Below are positions 1-5,226 of a stretch of 5,913 nucleotides of DNA, piece after piece. Source of the DNA: Caldifarciminota bacterium. GTDB taxonomy: Bacteria; Hydrothermota; Tepidihabitantia; Tepidihabitantales; CAIPLT01. A program made the position numbers and the translations under genes. The notes beneath the pieces are model-generated. The model was not told where the DNA came from and made no database searches. It saw nothing but the letters and a program-made list of their open reading frames with translations. The stretch covers positions 1-5,913 of the forward strand of contig JANXBB010000136.1 of the NCBI GenBank assembly GCA_025061975.1. The letters run 5' to 3'. Positions within the stretch are counted from its first letter, which is position 1, and each line of letters starts with the position of its first letter.

Positions 1-66
1 TACTTCATACTCACTATAATAAGATGCACAAAAAACCAAAAACAGGGAAAAAATTTTTATATCGGT

Positions 67-98
67 TTATTGACATTTGTAGTTTTATGAGTAAAATT
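67..98 (+). repeat. 32-bp direct repeat, copy 1 (promoter-bearing)
   Basis: This 32-bp stretch is identical, base for base, to positions 1682-1713, and both copies are in the same orientation, 1615 bp apart. It contains a full TTGACA / TAAAAT promoter. Weaker similarity continues downstream: both copies are followed within 10-13 nt by an A/T-rich run and then ATGAAA. The flanks upstream of the repeat are not alike. The two copies bracket the methyltransferase cassette. No third copy was seen in the window on either strand. Confidence 0.93.
70..97 (+). promoter_or_regulatory. sigma70-type promoter for the methyltransferase cassette
   Basis: A perfect -35 box TTGACA (70-75) is followed, after a 16-nt spacer, by TAAAAT (92-97), which matches the -10 consensus at five of six bases. 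An A/T tract (about 47-62) lies where an UP element would be. The expected transcription start is near 104, only about five bases before the ATG at 109, so the mRNA would be nearly leaderless. That start position is inferred from spacing only. Confidence 0.7.
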
Positions 99-108
99 TA
101 TATGTTAC

Positions 109-1053
109 ATGAAACAAAACTCGTTAAACTTAATTGACCCCCTAATAAACTCAAATTATGAATCAATGCGTGAGATAACCGATGAAGAATATAAAAAATT
201 TATTAGTGAACATCAATTTGTAGTAATTGAAAACACAAAAGTCCCTTTAATTCAAAATCATATAATAACTCAATTTGAGCCCGAAAATTTTAAATTAGAA
301 ACAACTACTGTTTGGTCTTTTCCCGATCGGGGTGATTGGGCTACTCATAAAGGTGATTATCGTGCTAATTGGTCACCGTATATTCCACGAAACTTAATTT
401 TGAGATATACCGATGAAAGTGATTTAGTTCTCGACCAAATGGTCGGCTCAGGAACAACTTTAATTGAATGCAAACTACTAAATCGCCGCGGGATCGGTGT
501 TGACATTAATCTTGATGCAATAATGATAACCCGAAACAGATTAGATTTTAATTATAAATACAACCCGGCAATTAAAACTTATGTAGGAGACGCCCGAAAT
601 CTCGATTTAATTGAGACTGAAAGTGTTGATTTAATAGCCACTCATCCCCCATATGCAAGTATTATAAAATTTACAAACAACCGAATAAAAGGGGATCTTT
701 CTTGTGTACGCAATATTGATGACTTTATTCAAGAAATGCATAAAGTTGCCAAAGAAAGTTATCGAGTTCTAAAACCCGGGAAACATTGCTGTATTTTAAT
801 AGGTGATACCAGAAAAAGAAAACACTTTGTACCAATAACTGCTCGTGTATTAGAAGTTTTTTTAAGAATTGGATTTATCCTACGAGAAGACATAATTAAA
901 CTCCAGTGGAAAATGAAAAGCACAAGAGAAAAATGGCGAAGCTCAAAATATGACTTTTTACTACTAGCTCACGAACATTTATATGTTTTCAGAAAGCCAG
1001 AAAAGAATGAACGCTTAACACCTTACAAAAACAGCAAAATTTGGAAATTATAA
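109..1053 (+). CDS. Site-specific DNA methyltransferase (N4-cytosine/N6-adenine type)
   Basis: This 314-residue protein should transfer a methyl group from S-adenosylmethionine to an exocyclic amino group of cytosine (N4) or adenine (N6) in a specific DNA site. Visible motifs are, in order, a motif X-like segment WSPYIPRNLILRY (residues 88-100), the SAM-binding motif I DQMVGSGTTLIE (109-120) and the catalytic motif IV THPPY (178-182). IGDTRKRKHFVPI follows, and the end carries EHLYVFRKP. The order X-I-IV with little room for a separate target-recognition domain differs from the classic beta class (IV before I). The N-terminal block TTVWSFPDRGDW (66-77) looks like a family signature. Single-domain length fits a type II or solitary methylase. 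No Shine-Dalgarno sequence precedes the ATG, and the promoter's -10 box ends 11 nt before it. A later Met at residue 20 also lacks one. The next gene starts 9 nt downstream, so the two are probably co-transcribed. The target sequence cannot be read from the protein. Confidence 0.9.
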   Translation: MKQNSLNLIDPLINSNYESMREITDEEYKKFISEHQFVVIENTKVPLIQNHIITQFEPENFKLETTTVWSFPDRGDWATHKGDYRANWSPYIPRNLILRYTDESDLVLDQMVGSGTTLIECKLLNRRGIGVDINLDAIMITRNRLDFNYKYNPAIKTYVGDARNLDLIETESVDLIATHPPYASIIKFTNNRIKGDLSCVRNIDDFIQEMHKVAKESYRVLKPGKHCCILIGDTRKRKHFVPITARVLEVFLRIGFILREDIIKLQWKMKSTREKWRSSKYDFLLLAHEHLYVFRKPEKNERLTPYKNSKIWKL

Positions 1054-1057
1054 GGAG
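1052..1057 (+). promoter_or_regulatory. Ribosome binding site deciding a GTG start
   Basis: AAGGAG overlaps the last two bases of the methyltransferase stop codon and ends five bases before the GTG at 1063. It supports the GTG as the true start of the second cassette gene, for which no suitable ATG lies nearby, and suggests translational coupling. Confidence 0.75.
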
Positions 1058-1062
1058 TTATT

Positions 1063-1641
1063 GTGATTAAAGTTGGCGATTATTTACCTCGAACTAAAAA
1101 AAGAATTCTGGAAATAATAAACCTTTCAAACCACTGGTTGTTAGTAAAAACTGAAAATTCAAAATCGAAACGTGATTTTAAAGTTAGGACAATAACTGAT
1201 ACCATCAGGCTTAAATATTATACTCCAAAACATGCCCATTTTGCTATTGATTTTTATGGAAAATATTGCCGCAATCCCGAAAAATCTAAAAAAGTTTTTC
1301 TTGCGCTCATTGAAGTATGGCACAAGATACCAGTAAATAAAGTCCTCGAAAAATATCAAGAAACAACCACAGGATTACCAGGTTATACTTTAGAGTATAT
1401 TCTCTATGCTATGAACTGGATTTTAGAGCAAGAAGATATTAATTTTACTAAACGAAGTGACAAACTTCAAAAGAAATTAGATGAAAAATTTAAGTCCGTA
1501 AACATTTCTGTCCCAAAAAATCGCAAGGGAAGCCAGTTAGCTGTGTCGATATTTTGTGATATTTTTAAAGGCATTCATCCAGTAGAAGCGCTTCTTCAAG
1601 CTAATATTGATATTACACCTAAATTCAGACAAAAATTATAA
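1063..1641 (+). CDS. Unrecognised basic 192-residue protein, possible partner of the methyltransferase
   Basis: I do not recognise this protein. It begins at GTG with a good Shine-Dalgarno sequence and follows the methyltransferase stop by 9 nt, so the pair forms a two-gene unit. The sequence is rich in Lys and Arg, as expected for a nucleic-acid-binding protein. Residues 1-55 look beta-rich (short hydrophobic strands such as ILEII and WLLVKT), and the rest looks mainly helical, with YTLEYILYAMNWILEQ and GSQLAVSIFCDIFKG as probable helices. There is no signal peptide or membrane segment. A cognate restriction endonuclease is the natural guess from position and size, but no clear nuclease motif is present. 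Asp63, then Glu84 and Lys88 in IEVWHK, only loosely recall a PD-(D/E)xK centre, with the spacing between Glu and Lys wrong for it. A methylase regulator or an unrelated cargo gene is also possible. G+C is the lowest counted in the window (about 32%). Confidence 0.8.
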   Translation: MIKVGDYLPRTKKRILEIINLSNHWLLVKTENSKSKRDFKVRTITDTIRLKYYTPKHAHFAIDFYGKYCRNPEKSKKVFLALIEVWHKIPVNKVLEKYQETTTGLPGYTLEYILYAMNWILEQEDINFTKRSDKLQKKLDEKFKSVNISVPKNRKGSQLAVSIFCDIFKGIHPVEALLQANIDITPKFRQKL

Positions 1642-1681
1642 CTGTAGTCAATACCTATTTAAAAATAAGAATATTCCTGTA

Positions 1682-1713
1682 TTATTGACATTTGTAGTTT
1701 TATGAGTAAAATT
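1682..1713 (+). repeat. 32-bp direct repeat, copy 2 (promoter-bearing)
   Basis: Identical to positions 67-98 and in the same orientation. It lies 41 nt after the stop of the 192-residue gene and carries the promoter expected for rpmF-plsX. The right flank (about 1715-1732) resembles that of copy 1 with a 3-nt difference in length before ATGAAA, so shared ancestry may extend a little beyond the exact repeat. Confidence 0.93.
1685..1712 (+). promoter_or_regulatory. rpmFp: sigma70-type promoter for rpmF-plsX
   Basis: TTGACA (1685-1690) and TAAAAT (1707-1712) are separated by 16 nt, exactly as in copy 1. An A/T-rich stretch (about 1658-1676) lies upstream where an UP element would sit. The expected transcript start is near 1719, giving rpmF a leader of about 40 nt with a strong ribosome binding site. 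A strong promoter is what an rpmF operon would be expected to have. No terminator hairpin is visible between 1642 and 1684, so cassette transcripts may also read through into rpmF. Confidence 0.7.
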
Positions 1714-1726
1714 GTTATATTTAACT

Positions 1727-1759
1727 ATGAAATTTATAAACCCTAACAAGGAGGCATAA
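1727..1759 (+). CDS. Possible 10-codon leader ORF abutting rpmF
   Basis: ATG at 1727 opens a 10-codon frame, MKFINPNKEA, whose TAA stop (1757-1759) directly touches the rpmF ATG and is in the same frame. The rpmF Shine-Dalgarno sequence lies inside its last codons. The ORF has no Shine-Dalgarno sequence of its own and would start about eight bases after the predicted transcript start, like the methyltransferase after copy 1. It may be a leader peptide coupled to rpmF, a relic of the ancestral start after the promoter, or chance in A/T-rich DNA. The peptide shows no amino-acid run typical of attenuation. Confidence 0.2.
   Translation: MKFINPNKEA
1748..1754 (+). promoter_or_regulatory. Strong ribosome binding site of rpmF
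   Basis: AAGGAGG ends five bases before the ATG at 1760. It is the best Shine-Dalgarno sequence in the window and fits a highly expressed ribosomal protein. The genes plsX, the lipoprotein and the beta-barrel downstream lack a comparable site. Confidence 0.85.
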
Positions 1760-1948
1760 ATGCCAGTACCAAAACGTCGTCATTCTCGTCAGCGGGGCCG
1801 AAAACGAAGAACTCACTGGAAGCTTGAGCCCCCAAAACTTGTTGAATGTTCACATTGTCATAACGTAAAACTTCCGCACCGAGTTTGCCCGCATTGCGGT
1901 TATTATGATGGTGAGGAAGTACTTGTGGTAAAAAAGAAAGAAAAATAA
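1760..1948 (+). CDS. rpmF: 50S ribosomal protein bL32
   Basis: This 62-residue protein is a structural component of the large ribosomal subunit. It has the standard family layout: MPVPKRRHSRQRGRKRR as a very basic RNA-binding N-terminus, and a zinc ribbon with Cys30-x2-Cys33 and Cys43-x2-Cys46. It is therefore the zinc-binding form; many bacteria also have cysteine-free forms. Length is normal for the family. The start is fixed by the MPVPK signature and the AAGGAGG just upstream. plsX follows after 6 nt, matching the widely conserved rpmF-plsX gene pair. The upstream YceD-family gene often seen with rpmF is missing here, its usual place being taken by the methyltransferase cassette. Confidence 0.97.
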   Translation: MPVPKRRHSRQRGRKRRTHWKLEPPKLVECSHCHNVKLPHRVCPHCGYYDGEEVLVVKKKEK

Positions 1949-1954
1949 TTTTGG

Positions 1955-2947
1955 ATGCCAATTAGAATCGGCATTGATTTAATGGGCAGTGATAATGCAC
2001 CGCAAACTGAAGTTTTCGGTATCTGTCATGCAATATCGGAATTTACTGATGTTAAAATTATTGCGCTGGGCAAAGAAGAACTTATAAAAAATTTTCCCCA
2101 ACTTAATAATTTAGCAGTGGAGTTTATCAATGCTCCGGATGTCATTACAATGAACGACTCCGCGATTGAAGCCTTGCGTCAGAAACGAAACTCCTCAGTA
2201 GCTTTAGGCATTAAACTCTTAAAAGAAAAAACCCTTGATGTGTTTTTAAGCATGGGCAATACCGGAGCGATTATGGCTTATGCAATCTCTGAACTCGGCA
2301 CAATTCCTAATCTTGATCGACCAGCTTTAGCTAGTCTATTTCCAACGCCCAAAGGGAGTTCGGTGGTTATTGATATTGGGGCTAATGTTACTGTAAAGCC
2401 AATAAATCTTTATCAGTTTGGAATTTTAGGTTCCATTGTCGCTCAATATATTTTTAATAAAGCACAACCCGGGGTTGGACTTTTAAACATTGGAACTGAA
2501 GAAAATAAAGGCCCAGAAATTTACGAATCAGCATATAAGCTTCTTAAAAATAGCAAACTAAATTTTATCGGCAACCTTGAAGGTTATGACATTCTTAAAG
2601 GCAAGTGTGATGTAATTGTCTGTGACGGTTTTGTGGGTAATATAATCTTAAAGTTTGGTGAAGGTGTTGCCGAAACCTTAAGTGAACTTTATAAAGAATA
2701 TCTTATATCTAAATCAAAATATCGCTGGCGCCGTTGGGTTTCAAAACCAGTGCTGCTGGAATTTTTATCGCGTATGAACTATGAAGAATATGGTGGCGCT
2801 TTACTTTTAGGTGTCAAAGGAGCAGTAATTGTTGGGCATGGTCGGTCAAGTCCGATAGCAGTTAAAAATGCAATTCGCACGGCAATCTCAGTTGTGAAAA
2901 CTAATATTACAGAACGCATTGCTCAGGAATTTAGTAAATTAAACTAA
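1955..2947 (+). CDS. plsX: Phosphate acyltransferase PlsX
   Basis: PlsX converts acyl-ACP and inorganic phosphate to acyl-phosphate, the donor used by PlsY to acylate glycerol-3-phosphate at the start of phospholipid synthesis. It is a peripheral cytoplasmic-face membrane enzyme. At 330 residues it has the normal length, and the family blocks appear in order: DLMGSDNAP (8-16), SMGNTGA (99-105), DIGANV, LLNIGTEENKG (176-186), CDGFVGN (223-229) and GHGRSS (294-299). Small departures are Thr after GANV, where an Asp is common, and GNLEGYD where the family often has GNVEGRD. Neither suggests loss of function. It starts 6 nt after rpmF with no clear Shine-Dalgarno sequence, so translation is probably coupled. 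fabH or other fab genes, common downstream of plsX, do not follow; a lipoprotein gene does, after 9 nt. Confidence 0.97.
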   Translation: MPIRIGIDLMGSDNAPQTEVFGICHAISEFTDVKIIALGKEELIKNFPQLNNLAVEFINAPDVITMNDSAIEALRQKRNSSVALGIKLLKEKTLDVFLSMGNTGAIMAYAISELGTIPNLDRPALASLFPTPKGSSVVIDIGANVTVKPINLYQFGILGSIVAQYIFNKAQPGVGLLNIGTEENKGPEIYESAYKLLKNSKLNFIGNLEGYDILKGKCDVIVCDGFVGNIILKFGEGVAETLSELYKEYLISKSKYRWRRWVSKPVLLEFLSRMNYEEYGGALLLGVKGAVIVGHGRSSPIAVKNAIRTAISVVKTNITERIAQEFSKLN

Positions 2948-2956
2948 AATTAATTT

Positions 2957-4084
2957 ATGGGCAATAAAGTCTTTTATTTGTCTTTATTTATAGCGCTCTT
3001 TTTAGTCTTTATTGGAAGTTGCGAGAAAAATTCGGTAGGTTATGAAGAACTTGAGCGCCAAATTAGTCAGCCGGAGTATCTTGAAGCCAGAACAACTCTC
3101 ACTGGACGTTGGTCATATCGAAAATATATCCCCTTAGGCAAAAGTAGTGTTTTAGTTTTAGGAAGAAATTTAGCATATGAATCCCGGCTCCTTTTTGATT
3201 TTAGCTTTTCTGATACTATTGCCGTAGAATCAGTTATTTCAGCTCAACTAATTTTATACACCAAGCTTGCATTCCCGGTAGCTTTTAAGGTGTATCCGAT
3301 AAAATCTTCAAGTCCGTGGAAAGAAACTTATACAACTTGGACCCGAATGGATGATAATGTACCTTGGGATAGTGCCGGCGGTGATTTTTATCTAACTCTG
3401 TTAGCTCAAGGTACAGTGAATGCTGAAAGTACCGTTATAAATCTTAATTTAAGTAAATTGGACACAATAATAAATCATTCTCGCGGACTAATAGTAATTC
3501 CGGATACACAAAGCAATGGTTTTGCTGCAATCTATGCTAAAGAGTTTGGAAGTAAACAAGCAAAACTTCTCTTACAGTTTACTAGGACCAAAAAAACTTA
3601 TTTGATAAATCAAGATGCTCATATCATCTACACAACTCAAGAACTCGGAGCTCAAGATTACCTAATCGGTTGTGGTGTGCCTTACCGAACACTCCTTAAA
3701 TTTGATTTAACTTCATTACCCCGAGAACCGGTAACTATTACTCTTGCCGAACTTTATTTACCAATTGATGAAGAGTTTAGTATTTTTGATACCCTAAAGA
3801 TTGTTGCAAAAAAAATTACGGATTCAATGCCTTTTTCTGAACTTACAAAGTTTGACAATAGTGCTCAAGCTTCTGCTGATTATTCGCTCCGGCAGGATAG
3901 TGTTTTAATTTTAGATTTACAAAGTCTTGTCCAATTTTGGAGTATCAATCCGGATTCGAATTTTGGACTGATCTTATGCACCGAACCAGAAAATTACGGT
4001 CTTGGACGCTTAAAGATTAATCCCCATGCCCCAGGCATTCGTTTAAAAATTGGCTATATAAAAGCACCTCAAGGTAGGTTTTAA
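2957..4084 (+). CDS. Lipoprotein with two tandem DNRLRE-like domains
   Basis: The 375-residue product begins with a lipoprotein signal peptide, a hydrophobic run (residues 5-19) ending in the lipobox IGSC, with the lipid-bearing cysteine at residue 22. The mature protein appears to hold two related beta-rich domains, about residues 45-210 and 215-370. ESRLLFDF in the first (75-82) corresponds to YRTLLKFDL in the second (243-251). Each is followed by a strand of the type AQLILYT / AELYLP and ends with a GLIVIPDT / GLILCTEP block and a final strand. This pattern resembles the DNRLRE domain found in secreted proteins and surface lipoproteins, but I cannot confirm the family without a profile search. 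No catalytic motif is apparent, so a structural or binding role at the outer membrane is the cautious reading. Its stop overlaps the ATG of the beta-barrel gene by one base (TAATG), suggesting coupled expression and perhaps a joint function. Confidence 0.8.
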   Translation: MGNKVFYLSLFIALFLVFIGSCEKNSVGYEELERQISQPEYLEARTTLTGRWSYRKYIPLGKSSVLVLGRNLAYESRLLFDFSFSDTIAVESVISAQLILYTKLAFPVAFKVYPIKSSSPWKETYTTWTRMDDNVPWDSAGGDFYLTLLAQGTVNAESTVINLNLSKLDTIINHSRGLIVIPDTQSNGFAAIYAKEFGSKQAKLLLQFTRTKKTYLINQDAHIIYTTQELGAQDYLIGCGVPYRTLLKFDLTSLPREPVTITLAELYLPIDEEFSIFDTLKIVAKKITDSMPFSELTKFDNSAQASADYSLRQDSVLILDLQSLVQFWSINPDSNFGLILCTEPENYGLGRLKINPHAPGIRLKIGYIKAPQGRF

Positions 4085-5223
4085 TGAAAGTTTTGATTAC
4101 AATCGGCTCGGTGATTTTATTATTTAGATATGGCTATTCTCAATCGTTCTTCGCAATGAAGGGTTTAGGTGAAGAATGTCTTTCAGCTGACGCTTATGCT
4201 CAAAGTTTAGGTAACCTTTCAGCTTTAACTTACGAAAATCCTGCAGGATCCTTTGACCTCAAAGCAACTCATATTACAGGCACATTAGTCAATAATTTTG
4301 TTTTAGGAAAAGAAGGCCGAAAAACGCGGCTAATTACCGATATTCGTCCCCAACTTATGCGCTTTAAGTTTCCAGTAGTTAAAAGACTAAAACTTGGTTT
4401 TAAACTTAGTGAAGTCTTTAATCAGAATTTTGAAGTCTATTCTGATAGTATTCCGCATGGCAATTATTGGGCACGGCGCTATATCAAAGGTTTTGGAGGA
4501 ATCTATAATCTTTCCAGTTCGTTAGGTTATGAACTTATTCCCCAAACTTTATCAGCAGGTATTGAATATGGTAAACTTTTAGGTGCAAGTCTTGAAAATT
4601 GGAAGTTTGAAATCTTAGGAGGCAGTAATCTGACATCGGATACAGTATTTAATTATTACACCGGACAAAACCTCAGGTTGGGCATATTAGTTAACTATCA
4701 AAACTTGATTTTAGGATTTATTGTTGAAGACTTGCTCAACTTAGCGGTAACTGAAAAGATTGTAAGTCACAATACCGTAGTTTCAAGTAACGATAGTATT
4801 AAAATTAAACTACCGCGCTCGGTAAGTTTCGGCATTAGTTATCAGTTTAGTAATGCTCGAATTTTTAGCGAATGTTTTTTTAGAAACTGGCGGAATGCAA
4901 CTTTAAATAATAATTTACTAAATTACGAAAATAGCTTTAAGGTTGCTTTAGGTTTTGAGTATTTAGTAAATGAACGTTATCCAATAAGAGCTGGGACTCA
5001 TTATTATCGCTCTTATATTAAGGATCGCACACGCACAAATATTACCCAGCTTGGTCTTAGTTTAGGAAGTCGGATTAGCCTCCCCAATTTTGGGGGAATT
5101 GATTATAGCTTAAAATTCCTCCATCGCTACGGTCGAATTCTTAAAGAAGATATCTGGGGTTTTACTTTAAGTTTATCATATGAAGAATTATTTAAACGTA
5201 GAACTAGACGGTGGGGTAGTTAG
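4084..5223 (+). CDS. Predicted outer-membrane beta-barrel protein (PorV/FadL-like style)
   Basis: This 379-residue protein has a signal peptide (hydrophobic residues 3-14, probable cleavage around YGYSQ, residues 16-20). The mature protein is made of alternating short beta strands and polar loops, typical of outer-membrane barrels. Its N-terminus, with SLGNLSALTYENPAGSFDL (41-59), carries the NPAG motif seen in FadL/OmpP1-like barrels and PorV/PorQ-family proteins. Later strand pairs such as LGFKLSEVF, LGILVNYQNLILGFIVEDL and LGLSLGSRI support a barrel. The last strand, FTLSLSYEELF, is followed by a short basic tail. It is translationally coupled to the lipoprotein gene. A PorV-like role in type IX secretion is tempting because a cargo-like gene lies next door, but this is inference; a transport porin is equally possible. 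It ends three bases from the convergent deiminase gene. Confidence 0.72.
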   Translation: MKVLITIGSVILLFRYGYSQSFFAMKGLGEECLSADAYAQSLGNLSALTYENPAGSFDLKATHITGTLVNNFVLGKEGRKTRLITDIRPQLMRFKFPVVKRLKLGFKLSEVFNQNFEVYSDSIPHGNYWARRYIKGFGGIYNLSSSLGYELIPQTLSAGIEYGKLLGASLENWKFEILGGSNLTSDTVFNYYTGQNLRLGILVNYQNLILGFIVEDLLNLAVTEKIVSHNTVVSSNDSIKIKLPRSVSFGISYQFSNARIFSECFFRNWRNATLNNNLLNYENSFKVALGFEYLVNERYPIRAGTHYYRSYIKDRTRTNITQLGLSLGSRISLPNFGGIDYSLKFLHRYGRILKEDIWGFTLSLSYEELFKRRTRRWGS

Positions 5224-5226
5224 GTA

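Larger units (their letters stand above)
67..1713 (+). mobile_element. Candidate methyltransferase cassette bracketed by 32-bp direct repeats
   Basis: The methyltransferase gene and its downstream partner lie between two identical 32-bp direct repeats, and the right-hand copy serves as the promoter of rpmF-plsX. By hand count the cassette genes are poorer in G+C (about 32-33%) than plsX (about 38%), which is compatible with separate origin but is a modest difference. No transposase, integrase or terminal inverted repeats are visible, and 32 bp is longer than usual transposon target duplications. Insertion by recombination or a tandem promoter duplication are both possible. The mobile reading is an inference. 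Confidence 0.3.

Noticed and set aside
15..20. TATAAT, a perfect -10 box in the left intergenic region
   Set aside because: The matching -35 region would lie outside the window and such hexamers are common in A/T-rich DNA, so a promoter cannot be supported here.
1290..1330. PD-(D/E)xK nuclease centre in the 192-residue protein (Asp63, Glu84, Lys88)
   Set aside because: The Glu and Lys are four residues apart rather than two and no proline precedes the Asp, so the match is not good enough to call a nuclease.
1159..1359. Minus-strand 66-codon open frame inside the 192-residue gene
   Set aside because: It is a shadow of the plus-strand gene, Phe/Ile-rich as expected from reading A-rich codons backwards, with no supporting start context.
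1642..1684. Possible terminator after the 192-residue gene
   Set aside because: Only weak A/T inverted repeats (for example TATTT/AAATA near 1656-1667) are present, with no GC stem and no T run after it.
1743..1961. Minus-strand 72-codon open frame over rpmF
   Set aside because: It lies entirely over rpmF, which has an unmistakable family sequence and ribosome binding site. The translated product has no recognisable features.
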